Source: Halobacillus salinarum (lineage in GTDB: Bacteria > Bacillota > Bacilli > Bacillales > Halobacillaceae). Taken from it: a stretch of DNA of 64,000 bases. Numbering within the stretch: the first letter of the stretch is position 1; each line of letters starts with the position of its first letter. The notes beneath the pieces are model-generated. The model saw nothing but the letters and a program-made list of their open reading frames with translations, made no database searches and was not told the origin of the DNA. Shown piece after piece: positions 9,428 to 18,985 of the stretch. The translations under genes and the position numbers were made by a program. The stretch is from positions 2,170,001 through 2,234,000 of the forward strand of contig NZ_CP095073.1 in the NCBI RefSeq assembly GCF_022919095.1, in the 5' to 3' direction.

Positions 9428-10883
9428 TCAAGACTTCCCGCTAATATTTGAATTAAGTCAGGAAAGCAGGACCGGCTATAGTTTACCAGAGTTTGATATA
9501 CCTGAAAGTAACATTGATGAGATGCTTGGGGATGAATATGTTAGAAAAAGCGAGCCGGCGCTCCCGGAGGTTAGTGAACTGCAGATAATGCGGCACTACA
9601 CCGCTTTATCAACACGCAACCATGGAGTAGATTCAGGCTTTTATCCGCTCGGCTCATGTACGATGAAATATAATCCGAAAATGAATGAAGATGTAGCGAG
9701 GCTGACAGGTTTTAGTCACATCCATCCGTATCAGTCCATTGATACGGTACAGGGAGCGCTGGAACTAATGTATGATTTACAAGAATCATTAAAGCAGATA
9801 ACTGGAATGGATACTGTGACCTTGCAGCCTGCCGCTGGAGCTCATGGAGAGTGGACAGGATTAATGATGATTCGGGCCTACCATGAAGCCGGCGGAGACT
9901 ACAATCGTACGAAAGTGATTGTCCCTGATTCTGCTCATGGTACGAATCCAGCTTCAGCGACAGTGGCAGGTTTTGAAGCGGTTACTGTAAAGTCAAACGA
10001 TAAAGGATTAGTCGATCTCGAAGATCTAAAACGTGTAGTTGATGAACACACGGCCGCTTTGATGCTTACGAATCCGAACACACTGGGGTTATTTGAAGAA
10101 AATATTGAAGAAATGGCAGCCATCATTCACGAGGCCGGAGGAAAACTTTATTATGACGGCGCGAATTTAAATGCCATTTTAGGATATGCGAGACCTGGAG
10201 ATATGGGTTTTGATGTCGTACATTTAAATCTCCATAAAACATTTACTGGTCCTCACGGCGGTGGTGGTCCAGGATCAGGCCCGGTAGGAGTGACTGAAGA
10301 ACTGGCAGCTTATTTGCCGAAACCGCTTCTCGTCGAAGAAGAAGGGAAATTTGTATTTGATTACAATCGTCCTCAGTCTATCGGAAGGGTTAAGCCTTAC
10401 TATGGAAACTTTGGAATTAATGTGAGAGCTTATACGTATATTCGCACAATGGGTGCTGAAGGATTGAAGAAAGTTAGTGAATATGCAGTATTGAATGCGA
10501 ATTATATGATGAGGCGCCTGCAGGAGCAATACGTGCTGCCATTTGATCAGCATTGTAAGCATGAATTCGTACTTTCCGGAAAAAAACAGAAGAAGTTAGG
10601 GGTGCGGACTCTTGATATTGCGAAACGGTTATTGGACTTCGGTTATCACCCACCTACCATTTACTTCCCGATTAATGTCGAAGAGGCTTTAATGGTAGAA
10701 CCAACAGAAACTGAATCTAAAGAAACATTGGATGCTTTTATTGATGCAATGCTTCAAATTGCTGAAGAAGCTGTTGAAAATCCTGAAAAAGTCCAGGATG
10801 CTCCTCATACGACGATCGTGAGCCGTATGGATGAAACACAGGCCGCTCGTAAACCAGTCTTATCTTATGCAAAAGAAAAGTAA
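9420..10883 (+). CDS. gcvPB: Glycine dehydrogenase (decarboxylating) subunit 2
   Basis: 487-residue C-terminal half of the P protein, carrying the PLP-binding lysine in [18 protein letters not shown]. Other family signatures are [20 protein letters not shown] and [12 protein letters not shown]. The frame is open from 9384, but the ATG at 9420 gives the family N-terminus ([13 protein letters not shown]) and has a GGGGG site nine bases upstream inside gcvPA. It is the last gene of the glycine-cleavage operon; the gcvH and lpd partners are elsewhere (lpdV here belongs to the bkd complex). Confidence 0.96.
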   Translation: MTNQDFPLIFELSQESRTGYSLPEFDIPESNIDEMLGDEYVRKSEPALPEVSELQIMRHYTALSTRNHGVDSGFYPLGSCTMKYNPKMNEDVARLTGFSHIHPYQSIDTVQGALELMYDLQESLKQITGMDTVTLQPAAGAHGEWTGLMMIRAYHEAGGDYNRTKVIVPDSAHGTNPASATVAGFEAVTVKSNDKGLVDLEDLKRVVDEHTAALMLTNPNTLGLFEENIEEMAAIIHEAGGKLYYDGANLNAILGYARPGDMGFDVVHLNLHKTFTGPHGGGGPGSGPVGVTEELAAYLPKPLLVEEEGKFVFDYNRPQSIGRVKPYYGNFGINVRAYTYIRTMGAEGLKKVSEYAVLNANYMMRRLQEQYVLPFDQHCKHEFVLSGKKQKKLGVRTLDIAKRLLDFGYHPPTIYFPINVEEALMVEPTETESKETLDAFIDAMLQIAEEAVENPEKVQDAPHTTIVSRMDETQAARKPVLSYAKEK

Positions 10884-10954
10884 ATCGAACTCAATCAGCT
10901 GTAAGGCAAGTTGACTGAGGAAAACACACATAACTTCCTGCGCTTGCTGCTGCG

Positions 10955-10989
10955 AAAAAGTAGAGAAGAATTCATTTCTCTACTTTTTT
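10955..10989 (+). terminator. Intrinsic terminator of the gcv operon
   Basis: AAGTAGAGAA / TTCTCTACTT hairpin followed by a run of T residues, about 70 bases after the gcvPB stop. Confidence 0.85.
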
Positions 10990-11026
10990 GTGTGTCCATA
11001 AAAAAGAGGGCAGGTTTAAAATAAAC

Positions 11027-11068
11027 ATTCCCCGTAGTCCTTGTAAGAGAAGTAGGATTACGGGGAAT
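11027..11068 (-). terminator. Probable terminator of yqhL
   Basis: Strong stem ATTCCCCGTAGTCC / GGATTACGGGGAAT just after the yqhL stop on the minus strand, followed by an imperfect T-rich stretch. The poor T run lowers confidence. Confidence 0.6.
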
Positions 11069-11073
11069 CATTG

Positions 11074-11460
11074 TTATTTCTTCTTTTTAATTTTTCCTGT
11101 CCATTTTTTGAATCCGCCTTGAAGTACATTCAAGTCTTGGTAGCCTTTTTTGTTCAACATCAGTGCTGCTCGAGTCGAGCGTGTACTGTTTTGGCAGTAA
11201 AGGTACACAGGCTTGTCTTTACGAATTTCCATCAGCCGGTTTCGCATTTGAGACAGCGGGATATTGCGTGCCCCTAATATATGGCCGCCTTCAAATTCTT
11301 TTGGTTCCCGGACGTCGATCAATTGGGCTTTTCGATAACCCTGACGAAACTCTTCCTCCGACAAAGTCGTGACAATTTTTCTAGCTTTCAGGAATCTATA
11401 CAAACTAAAAGCAATTAAGACGATAAGTATGCCTAACAAGATCCAAAAGTTCGTATCCAT
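11074..11460 (-). CDS. yqhL: YqhL, membrane-anchored rhodanese-like protein
   Basis: 128-residue single rhodanese domain behind one N-terminal membrane helix (about residues 4-24). The active-site loop CQNSTRSTRA contains the catalytic Cys used for sulfur transfer. REPKEFEGGHILGARNIPLSQ is the usual rhodanese substrate-loop region. I choose the ATG at 11460 because a GGGGGG site lies seven bases upstream; an in-frame ATG five codons earlier would overlap that site. In B. subtilis yqhL also follows gcvPB. The physiological sulfur acceptor is unknown. Confidence 0.9.
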   Translation of the reverse strand: MDTNFWILLGILIVLIAFSLYRFLKARKIVTTLSEEEFRQGYRKAQLIDVREPKEFEGGHILGARNIPLSQMRNRLMEIRKDKPVYLYCQNSTRSTRAALMLNKKGYQDLNVLQGGFKKWTGKIKKKK

Positions 11461-11705
11461 TTGATTTCCCCCCATTCTCTTTCCCTAATCTATTATAGGA
11501 TTGAAATCGTCGCTTTTCAAAGAATTTTTGATTTCCTGCTGCTTATGAAAAGCTTGAAGGGAGGGAGAAAAGGAGTTTTATTTTTGCAACGTAGAAAAAA
11601 CCCTGTCTAGTAAGAAAAACAGGTGGATTGCTTTCCTTAGCTTGCAAAGGCTTTTCATTTCTGACGTTTCAACAATTGACAAAATTCGATATATCCGTTC
11701 AAAGG

Positions 11706-11752
11706 ATACTATATATAGAAAAAAGTTTTTAAATAAACACAATATATTGATT
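11706..11752 (+). promoter_or_regulatory. Two NrdR-like boxes upstream of nrdJ
   Basis: ATACTATATATAGAAA (11706-11721) and ACACAATATATTGATT (11737-11752) both match the central part of the NrdR consensus acaCwAtATaTwGtgt. Their starts are 31 bp apart, three helical turns, which is the pairing expected for the ribonucleotide reductase repressor NrdR. The second box contains the proposed -35 element. The rest of the 11461-11705 gap shows only AT-rich DNA with a weak CCTGT/ACAGG repeat near 11603-11630 and no supported gene. Confidence 0.7.
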
Positions 11753-11776
11753 AAAGCTGAATAAATGTGGTATGTT
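11747..11776 (+). promoter_or_regulatory. Probable nrdJ promoter
   Basis: TTGATT (11747-11752), 18-base spacer, TATGTT (11771-11776) with an extended -10 TGG. It overlaps the second NrdR-like box, which fits repression by promoter occlusion. A short leader of about 80 bases follows, too small for a cobalamin riboswitch. Confidence 0.5.
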
Positions 11777-11864
11777 ACTTATAAACAATAAAGTAATTGT
11801 AAACCGACAACAATAGATAAAGCAACTCGTAAATTATTATTATTCGTAAGGGAGAGGTTTTTAG

Positions 11865-14779
11865 ATGCACACGACTGCCACTGATGAAACCCATGCAAAA
11901 ATTAACGTGGATCGCTTGAATGCAGATATCAGGCAATTTCCTCAAGTTCACGAAATTACTTCGGACATGCACTTGACCCACCGCGGGGTCTCACGACTCG
12001 TTATGCTGGACCGTTACGCATTTAAAGATACGGAAAAGCTGACATTAGCTGAAGGAGATTTTGTCGTGCTGACGGTCAAGGACGACCCTAAATTTCCAGC
12101 TAGAGGATTTGGATTTATCGAGTCCATTAATTGGGAAAAACATGAAGCTGTTGTGAAAGTGGAGAATGAATTTGTCAATGTGCTGGACCATGAAGAAGAA
12201 AGGCAGACAGGTCTGATTACACGAAACCTCGACACTATTGATAAGCCTCTTGAAGTTTTTTATGAACAAATAGCTAAACGAAACGCAACCGGGCTTGCTG
12301 AGGTCGAAGAAACGGAAGAGAAAAAGAATAAAAGCTTCGACCGCTTCTATCAGGAACTTTCTGAGATGAACTTTATTCCTGCGGGGAGAGTTCTCTATGG
12401 GGCAGGTTCAAATACGGATGTCACCTACTTCAATTGTTATGTGATGCCGTATATTCAGGACTCGAGGGAAGGAATCTCGGACCATCGGAAACAAGTGATG
12501 GAAATCATGTCAAGAGGCGGGGGTGTCGGAACAAACGGTTCCACTTTAAGACCGCGAAATACATTGGCAAGAGGCGTAAATGGAAAATCATCCGGCTCTG
12601 TTTCGTGGCTCGATGATATTGCCAAGCTCACACATTTAGTGGAGCAAGGAGGATCCCGTTAACACCATGGCGGGATTAAAATCTCGTGAATTGCTGGAAC
12701 CCCCTTAGAGCCTGGTTAACCACAATGTGACTGGTAACAGTAAGCATGAAGGTATAAAAATAATCAGGATTGGGCAATCAGCAGCTAAGTATCTCTGGAA
12801 ATGGAGATAAAAGTTCAACGACTATTGAAATTCCCTAAGGAGTCATTTCTATGGGAAGAGTAAATCATAAGGATGGCAACGTCTTTATGAGGCGCGAGAC
12901 AAAGTGACTTTCACTTTGATGATATAGTCTGACCTTGTATGAAAGTACAAGAGCCTGGCAGAAATGACCCGGCCCTTCAATAAAGAAGTGTAACAAAATG
13001 CGTGGAGCACAGATGATTATGCTGGCGGACTGGCATCCGGATATTATTGAATTTATTATTTCTAAAATGCAGAACCCTAGAATTTTAAGGTTTTTAATTG
13101 AAAATACAGAAGATGAACTCATCAAGCAATTGGCGAAGGATAAGCTGAAATTCACCCCGCTTACAGAAACGGAGAAAGATTTATACCAAAGTGTCCTAAA
13201 CTACAAAACGATGCCGGGACAGGGCGGATTTACCGATAAAGGTCTTGGTGAAGCTGTAGATAAACTAAACACTGGGGGAACGTATACCGTACACAATCCT
13301 GATTTTCTGACCGGCGCCAATATTTCCGTTTGTATTACGAAAGAATTTATGGATGCAGTGGAAAACGATGAGAACTACACGCTTCGTTTTCCAGATGTTG
13401 AATCCTATACCCCGGAAGAAATGAAGGTCTACAATACAGAGTGGCAGAACAGCGGAGATGTACGTGAGTGGGAGACCCGAGGGTTTGGCATTCGCAATTA
13501 CCGTACGGTACGTGCAAAAGAATTATGGAATTTAATTAATATTTGTGCTACCTATTCTGCAGAACCAGGGATTTTCTTTATTGACAATGCCAATGATAAA
13601 ACAAATGCGACCGCCTACGGCCAAAAAGTAGTAGCGACTAATCCATGTGGGGAACAGCCGCTTGCCCCGTATTCAGTATGTAATCTTGCCGCTGTGAATC
13701 TTGCATCTGTTGCGGATAAAGGCGCAAAGAAAGTTGATTATGAAAAGCTGGAGCGCATAGTAAAGACCGGGGTAAGAATGCAGGATAATGTTATTGACGC
13801 TACGCCTTACTTCCTGGAGGATAATAAAGTACAGGCGCTGGGAGAGCGGCGTGTTGGTCTTGGCGTGATGGGCCTTCATGATCTTCTCATCTATTGTGAA
13901 ACAGAATATGGGTCTGAAGAAGGAAATATCCTCGTGGATAAAATCTTTGAGACGATAGCGACAACGGCTTATCGAGCCTCAATAGAACTAGCGAAGGAGA
14001 AAGGCAGCTTCCCATTTTTGCAAGGAACAACTGAACAGGAAACGAAAGAGCTGCGCGAACAATTTATTTCCACAGGCTATATGAAGAACATGCCTGAAGA
14101 TATTCGGGATGGCATAAGAAATTACGGGATTCGCAATTCCCACTTGCTGACTGTAGCCCCAACTGGAAGCACAGGTACTATGGTAGGAGTGAGTACAGGA
14201 CTTGAACCTTATTTTTCCTTTTCCTACTTTAGAAGCGGCAGGTTAGGTAAGTTTATTGAAGTAAAAGCAGACATTGTAAAAGAATATTTAGAAGAGCACC
14301 CGGATCAGGATCCTGAGAATCTTCCGAAATGGTTTGTCACTGCCATGACGATGAGCCCGGAAGCTCATGCTGATACTCAGTGTGTTATTCAACGCTGGGT
14401 CGACAGTTCTATTTCCAAGACAGTCAATGCTCCAAAAGGCTATGCAGTGGAACAGGTTGAGAAAGTGTATCAGCGCCTATACCGAGGTGGAGCTAAAGGC
14501 GGAACGGTCTATGTCGATGGCAGCCGGGACAGCCAAGTTCTCACTTTGAAGGCAGAAGAAAATGAATTTGAAGGGGAGCAGACAGAATTTGACTTCGAAG
14601 AAGATAAGAAACCGAGAGTCGTATTAATGGATACGGTTCATGAACTAGATAAAACAAAGGTCACGATCGGTTCTGAAGTCGGAGATACATGCCCGGTCTG
14701 CCGTGAAGGAACAGTGGAAGATATAGGCGGATGTAATACTTGCACGAATTGTAATGCTCAATTGAAGTGCGGGTTATAA
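11865..14779 (+). CDS. nrdJ: Adenosylcobalamin-dependent (class II) ribonucleotide reductase, split by a group I intron
   Basis: Two exons, 11865-12659 and 13001-14779, join to an 857-residue class II reductase that makes deoxyribonucleotides using coenzyme B12 and needs no oxygen. Exon 1 ends LVEQGGSR and exon 2 begins RGAQMIMLADWHPDI, a continuous conserved segment. Exon 1 holds NCYVMPYIQDS with the first redox Cys; exon 2 holds NPCGEQPL (radical-site Cys and Glu) and APTGSTGTMVG. The C-terminus carries a CPVC...CNTCTNC cysteine cluster, a zinc-ribbon or thiol-relay tail. Without splicing, translation stops at the intron's first codon, an in-frame TAA. The gene occupies the place where B. 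subtilis has lipM, between yqhL and mntR, and is preceded by NrdR-like boxes. Confidence 0.95.
12660..13000 (+). ncRNA. Group I self-splicing intron in nrdJ (no homing endonuclease)
   Basis: 341 nt. P1: exon end ATCCCGT pairs with internal guide GCGGGAT (12670-12676), leaving the obligatory U-G pair at the 5' splice site. P10: CCATG (12665-12669) pairs with CGTGG at the start of exon 2, including one U-G. P5: TATCTC / GAGATA (12790-12808). The conserved core strings AATCAGCAGC, GTTCAACGACTA and GATATAGTCTGACC give P7 (GACTA 12820 with TAGTC 12925). P9: CTTGTA / TACAAG (12933-12950). The intron ends in the terminal G at 13000. There is no room for an endonuclease gene, so this is a ribozyme-only element. 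I cannot assign the subgroup by eye. Confidence 0.95.
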
Positions 14780-14787
14780 TAAGCGAT

Positions 14788-14826
14788 AAAGAAGCATCGG
14801 TAACTACAGACCGATGCTTCTTTATT
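14788..14826 (+). terminator. Intrinsic terminator of nrdJ
   Basis: AAAGAAGCATCGG / CCGATGCTTCTTT stem closely following the nrdJ stop codon; only a short T run. Confidence 0.8.
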
Positions 14827-14914
14827 AATCAGTCATTGCTTGTCAGCTTAAGGAAACTAGTGTATCATTTTTATGGAGAATGTACATAAAGACAGGCAAT
14901 ATTGGGGGTTTAAC

Positions 14915-15346
14915 ATGCCAACACCAAGCATGGAAGATTACATTGAACAAATTTATATACTCATAGAAGATAAAGGATATGCTCGTGTATCCGACATCGC
15001 AGAAAATCTCCAGGTTCATCCTTCCTCTGTGACAAAAATGGTTCAGAAGCTGGATCGAGATCAATATTTAAATTATGAAAAGTACCGGGGGCTTATCCTG
15101 ACTCCGAAAGGAAAGAAAGTCGGAAAGAGGCTGGTCTACCGTCACGAACTACTAGAACAATTCTTAGAAATCATTGGTGTGGATTCGGATAATATTTACG
15201 AAGACGTAGAAGGAATCGAGCATCACTTAAGCTGGAACTCGATTGATCGAATTGGGGATCTTGTCCAGTATTTCGATGAGAACTCAGAACGAGTTGGTGA
15301 ATTAAGAGAGGTACAGCGTAAAAACGAAGAACAAAATGAAGAATAA
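14915..15346 (+). CDS. mntR: MntR, manganese-responsive transcriptional regulator
   Basis: 143-residue DtxR/MntR-family repressor that binds DNA when loaded with Mn(II) and shuts off manganese uptake. The winged helix-turn-helix is in residues 8-70 ([22 protein letters not shown]). The metal ligands known from B. subtilis MntR are conserved: Asp8 and Glu11 in MEDYIEQ, His in YRHELLEQ, and the EGIEHH cluster. The frame is open from 14873, but the ATG at 14915 gives the family N-terminus (MPTPSMEDY) and follows TTGGGGG. It is a single gene between two terminators. Confidence 0.95.
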   Translation: MPTPSMEDYIEQIYILIEDKGYARVSDIAENLQVHPSSVTKMVQKLDRDQYLNYEKYRGLILTPKGKKVGKRLVYRHELLEQFLEIIGVDSDNIYEDVEGIEHHLSWNSIDRIGDLVQYFDENSERVGELREVQRKNEEQNEE

Positions 15347-15356
15347 TGTGAACTTC

Positions 15357-15393
15357 AGCTTGTAGATAAATACTCTTATCTGCAAGCTTTTTT
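15357..15393 (+). terminator. Intrinsic terminator of mntR
   Basis: AGCTTGTAGATAA / TTATCTGCAAGCT hairpin with one T-G pair, followed by six T residues. Confidence 0.85.
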
Positions 15394-15551
15394 ATATATT
15401 CGCCTATGAAAGGAATCATTCGGAAATTGTTCGACATATCTAAGCTGATCTGTCTTTATGACAATAGATGTAGTGTTCACGATCTTCCTTTATTCCTGTT
15501 CTAATTACACTTCCTCCCGTTTATACATGAAGTAAAAGCGGGGTGAGTGGA

Positions 15552-16439
15552 ATGAAGGTTGATGGAGTGTTTTCTGGCGGGGGTGTTAAAGCTTTAGCAT
15601 TTGCAGGAGCTTATGAAGTTCTTGAAGAAAATGGGTATACCTTCGCGCGTGTTGCTGGAACTTCAGCAGGTGCGATCATGGCCAGTTTAATTGCTGCGGG
15701 ATATTCAAGCCAGGATCTCCAATCGCTATTAAAAACTATTTCGCTGGAGGATTTAATAGACGTCCCCGTTCCAGAGCGGTTTTTTCCTTTCTCGAAGTGG
15801 CTGCTTCTTTATTATCGGATGGGTTTATATAAGGGTAACCGATTAGAAAAAATCATAGAAGGCTGGCTGGAAAACAAAGGGGTCCGGACTTTTTCCGATA
15901 TACCAAAAGGAACCTTAAAGGTCGTCTGCTCAGACTTAACATTAGGGAGAATGATTGTAGTTCCCGATGATTTAAAGCCGGTCTATGGAATAGATCCAGC
16001 CACGTTTTCCGTAGCAAAAGCGGTGAGAATGAGTGCGGGGCTGCCTTATTTTTTCATGCCGGTAAAATTACATGGAAAAAAAGGAAAATCCATTATTATC
16101 GATGGCGGAGTACTAAGTAACTTTCCCATCTGGATTTGGGATAATGGAAAAGGGGCGCGTAAACGCCCTATACTCGGAATGCAGCTAAGCGACCCGCCTG
16201 ACAAACTTCCGGAAAGAAAAATCCGTAATGCCATCCAAATGTTTCATGCTCTCTTCAAAACGATGAAACAAGCTCATGATGCACGGTATATTTCTCCCTC
16301 TACGAGTAAAGATGTAATTTTTATTCCAGTAAATGAAGTGAATACGACAGAATTTCAAATGACGAATGAACAGGAAGAACGACTACTGCAAATAGGAAGA
16401 ACTCAGGCAGAAATGTTTTTAAAAAGATGGAGTAGATAA
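15552..16439 (+). CDS. yqhO: YqhO, patatin-like phospholipase
   Basis: 295-residue patatin-fold acyl hydrolase. The oxyanion loop GGGVKAL is at residues 9-15, the nucleophile elbow GTSAG at 36-40 (Ser38) and the catalytic Asp in the DGG motif of IIDGGVLSNFP. The expected activity is hydrolysis of phospholipid or other acyl esters; the physiological substrate is unknown. I prefer the ATG at 15552 because GGGGTG precedes it; an in-frame GTG nine bases upstream lies inside that site. The order mntR-yqhO-yqhP-yqhQ matches B. subtilis. Confidence 0.93.
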   Translation: MKVDGVFSGGGVKALAFAGAYEVLEENGYTFARVAGTSAGAIMASLIAAGYSSQDLQSLLKTISLEDLIDVPVPERFFPFSKWLLLYYRMGLYKGNRLEKIIEGWLENKGVRTFSDIPKGTLKVVCSDLTLGRMIVVPDDLKPVYGIDPATFSVAKAVRMSAGLPYFFMPVKLHGKKGKSIIIDGGVLSNFPIWIWDNGKGARKRPILGMQLSDPPDKLPERKIRNAIQMFHALFKTMKQAHDARYISPSTSKDVIFIPVNEVNTTEFQMTNEQEERLLQIGRTQAEMFLKRWSR

Positions 16440-16477
16440 AAAAATCGAGCCCATTATTAAAATGAGGCTCGATTTTT
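16440..16477. terminator. Bidirectional terminator between yqhO and yqhP
   Basis: AAAAATCGAGCC / GGCTCGATTTTT stem with A/T tracts on both sides. It overlaps the last codons of yqhP on the minus strand. Confidence 0.85.
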
Positions 16478-16855
16478 ACCTTTATTTTTATTTCCTTCAA
16501 TTACGCGCAAGTGAGGGCTGTTGTTTCTTTTGCGCTTTTTCTTCCCGATAGGTGAAGGTTTAGCCATCTGAGGCTTGGCAGGGGTGCTTTTCTTAACAGT
16601 CGGAGCCTTATATTTTTGCTTGGACTGTTTTACTGCTTGTTTATATTTTTTCATTTCATTACGGTTGCCGCCAGCGAATGAACGGTTACGTAGAAAAATA
16701 AAGTAAATCGCTCCGTAGATTAAGACAGCGATACCGATCATCATGACAATTCGTGTAAGAAATCCGGTAGTATTAGTGAACAGTTGATTGGCTACATAGA
16801 AAACAGCAAGGGCAATAAGAGTGTAAATAACAGGGGTCATCCATTTGCGAAACAT
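16457..16855 (-). CDS. yqhP: YqhP family membrane protein
   Basis: 132-residue protein with two N-terminal membrane helices (about residues 8-25 and 35-55) and a long, very basic C-terminal tail rich in Lys and Pro (KKSTPAKPQMAKP, GKKKRKRNN). The pattern and location identify it as YqhP/SA1362-like. The tail probably lies in the cytoplasm, where it could contact nucleic acid or acidic phospholipid; that is inference. The ATG is preceded by GGAGG. It is oriented with yqhQ 30 bases upstream and is probably cotranscribed. Confidence 0.85.
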   Translation of the reverse strand: MFRKWMTPVIYTLIALAVFYVANQLFTNTTGFLTRIVMMIGIAVLIYGAIYFIFLRNRSFAGGNRNEMKKYKQAVKQSKQKYKAPTVKKSTPAKPQMAKPSPIGKKKRKRNNSPHLRVIEGNKNKGKNRASF

Positions 16856-16885
16856 TTTATGTTCCTCCCTTCTGAATTAACTCGC

Positions 16886-17839
16886 CTAAGAAATCACCTT
16901 ACTATTATATATACCACTTTTCTGGCGTTTTTTATCATTTTCGAGCACCTTCTTGAATGAATGGATAGCCACTTCCACTTGATCATCTTTCGGCTCTTTT
17001 GTAGTAAGCAGTTGAAGCCAAAGCCCGGGATAGCCTAAAACATTTAAAAGCGGTACATTTCGTACTTTGTTCGTTAACTGAAGAACCTCAAATGAGATTC
17101 CAATGACTACAGGGATTAATAAAACCCTGTTCAAAATTCTCCACCATAATGGATCAGTGGCGACAAACATGTAAACAAACATACCGACTATGACCGTAAA
17201 TAGAATAAAACTTGATCCACAGCGATAATGCAGCCTGGACTGTTTTTGAACTCCTTCAACTGTCAGAGGGGCGCCGTTTTCAAATGCATTGATCACTTTG
17301 TGTTCAGCTCCATGGTACTGGAAGACCCGGCGAATGATGGGGGTCATCGAAATTAAATAAATGTAGACAAGCAGCAGCATGAGCTTGAAAAAGCTTTCCA
17401 GCATGATCTGACCAACATTACTTGATATCACTGGACTGAAAAAGTTCGCAACTACAGCTGGTGTAATGGTGAAAATGAGTTTACCAAACAGGAAGGACAA
17501 TACTCCTAAAGCCCCTACACCTAGGATCATCGCCAGCTTTGATGTTTCTTCTTCACTTTTTATTTTCTCATCTTCATCAGGATGAACATCGTAACGTTCA
17601 CTTGAAAAATTTAAATGCTTGGTTCCATTAGCACTTGCTTGAATCAAGGCCACCAGTCCGCGCAGAAAAGGGACTTTCTTTAGGCGTTTTGCTATTTTAG
17701 ATTCTTTCCTATCGAGCTCAAAATATTCAATACTATTATCTTTTCGTCTCACGGCAGTCACATAACTCGTTTGGCCGGCAAACATAACACCTTCCACAAC
17801 GGCTTGACCTCCGTAAGCAGTCTGTTTCTTTTCTCGCAT
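16886..17839 (-). CDS. yqhQ: YqhQ, DUF1385 membrane protein
   Basis: 317-residue DUF1385-family protein. The N-terminus carries the family's GGQAVVEGVMF motif, followed by predicted membrane segments near residues 100-125, 145-165, 210-230 and 233-255. The QYHGAEHKVINAFE and LHYRCGSSFILF motifs, with conserved His, Glu and Cys, lie between them. Function is not established, although the polar motifs suggest a metal or ligand site. GAGGTG lies upstream of the ATG. It diverges from yqhR. Confidence 0.9.
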   Translation of the reverse strand: MREKKQTAYGGQAVVEGVMFAGQTSYVTAVRRKDNSIEYFELDRKESKIAKRLKKVPFLRGLVALIQASANGTKHLNFSSERYDVHPDEDEKIKSEEETSKLAMILGVGALGVLSFLFGKLIFTITPAVVANFFSPVISSNVGQIMLESFFKLMLLLVYIYLISMTPIIRRVFQYHGAEHKVINAFENGAPLTVEGVQKQSRLHYRCGSSFILFTVIVGMFVYMFVATDPLWWRILNRVLLIPVVIGISFEVLQLTNKVRNVPLLNVLGYPGLWLQLLTTKEPKDDQVEVAIHSFKKVLENDKKRQKSGIYNSKVIS

Positions 17840-17971
17840 CTCTACACCTCGTCATCCTTAGGTTCTTCCTTCTATTTTACCTTATTATGGCTGTAATCAC
17901 TACCCTTTTACATAGAAAGCTAAGCATGAAAATTGTTCGACAGGATATGATAAAAACTGAGGTGATGAATG

Positions 17972-18481
17972 ATGTCCGATAAAACACATGAACAGAATAA
18001 AAAAGAACCTGCCCAGAGCGTTTTATCTAAATCTTTACTCATAGGTTTTGTAGCTGGTGCTTTATGGGGAGCAATTGGAGTCCTTGCGTACTATTTTCAT
18101 TTCACTCAAATTTCTGCTGCCTCGTTTATTTTCCGCTCCTACTTTCAAACCAGCTGGACAGGAACCTGGTTGGGAGAAGTTTTGGCTGTTATTGTGGTTG
18201 CCTTGTTGTCGATCATAACGGCTTTTATCTATTATATGTGTTTAAAACGAAAAAATGGCATGTGGCCAGGCGTGTTTTTGGCAGTCACTTTGTTTGTCCT
18301 GATTTTCGTTATTCTTGATCCCTTATTTCCAGCAGTGCCGGGAATTATGGATTTATCAAGTGACACCCTTGTAACGACAGGATGTCTGTTTTTGTTATAT
18401 GGAGTTTTCATCGGTTATTCAATTTCTTATGAATATAACCAGTTCAACCATTCCGCGAATAATTATTCAAAAGAAGGATGA
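17972..18481 (+). CDS. yqhR: YqhR family membrane protein
   Basis: 169-residue integral membrane protein with four predicted helices (about residues 20-43, 58-86, 97-116 and 130-150) and short polar ends. Position between yqhQ and aroQ identifies it as YqhR. Two ATG codons are adjacent at 17969 and 17972; the second has the better six-base spacing from GAGGTGA. The function is unknown. It is probably cotranscribed with aroQ-pepP-efp. Confidence 0.85.
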   Translation: MSDKTHEQNKKEPAQSVLSKSLLIGFVAGALWGAIGVLAYYFHFTQISAASFIFRSYFQTSWTGTWLGEVLAVIVVALLSIITAFIYYMCLKRKNGMWPGVFLAVTLFVLIFVILDPLFPAVPGIMDLSSDTLVTTGCLFLLYGVFIGYSISYEYNQFNHSANNYSKEG

Positions 18482-18534
18482 ATATGATAAACTACACTTG
18501 TGTGACCTTTTAAGCAAGGAAGTGAAATGACCCG

Positions 18535-18981
18535 ATGAAGCGATTACTTTTATTAAATGGTCCAAACTTAAATTTGCTTGGGCAGAGAGAGCCAGAAACT
18601 TATGGTAGTGAAACACTTCAGAAAATTATTGAACTGGTGAATGAGACGGCAGCTGAAGCCGGCTATGAGCTTGATCATTTTCAATCCAATCATGAAGGGG
18701 AACTGATTGATAAACTTCAGCAGTCTCAAAATAATGTATCCGGTATCATTTTTAACCCTGCAGCTTATACGCATACCAGTATAGCAATTCGAGACGCTGT
18801 AAGCGCGATTGATGTTCCTGTCATAGAGGTACATATCTCTAATGTACACAAGCGAGAAGCCTTTCGTCACCACTCCATGATTGCCCCGGTTTCTGCGGGA
18901 CAAATCGTGGGCTTTGGGATCGAAGGTTACCGAATGGCAGCACACGGTCTTCTGAACATGATAGAAAAAGAAGGGAGATAG
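18535..18981 (+). CDS. aroQ: 3-dehydroquinate dehydratase, type II
   Basis: 148-residue type II dehydroquinase, which converts 3-dehydroquinate to 3-dehydroshikimate. The N-terminal LNGPNLNLLGQREPETYG supplies the catalytic lid Arg and Tyr. FNPAAYTHTS and EVHISNVHKREAFRHHS carry the Asn and His of the active site. The size is typical. It starts 53 bases after yqhR and ends four bases before pepP, in the B. subtilis yqhS position. With aroK it gives two shikimate-pathway genes in this window. Confidence 0.96.
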   Translation: MKRLLLLNGPNLNLLGQREPETYGSETLQKIIELVNETAAEAGYELDHFQSNHEGELIDKLQQSQNNVSGIIFNPAAYTHTSIAIRDAVSAIDVPVIEVHISNVHKREAFRHHSMIAPVSAGQIVGFGIEGYRMAAHGLLNMIEKEGR

Positions 18982-18985
18982 AGGA

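Noticed and set aside
11548-11613. Small frame between yqhL and nrdJ beginning ATGAAAAGCTTG
   Set aside because: About 21 codons, no ribosome site in front, and no recognisable product.
11777-11864. Cobalamin riboswitch upstream of the B12-dependent reductase
   Set aside because: The leader is under 100 bases and shows none of the conserved B12-box sequence or structure.
12660-13000. nrdJ read as two separate or broken genes
   Set aside because: The halves join in frame at CGT|CGT once a segment with full group I intron structure is removed, so this is a spliced gene and not a pseudogene.
1738-17943. Single 0A-box-like TTCGACA motifs at 1738, 15428 and 17937
   Set aside because: A 7-mer of this composition is expected several times per strand in 64 kb by chance; only the closely paired copies before spo0A are persuasive. 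A further single copy at 40192 before the aspartokinase is treated the same way.
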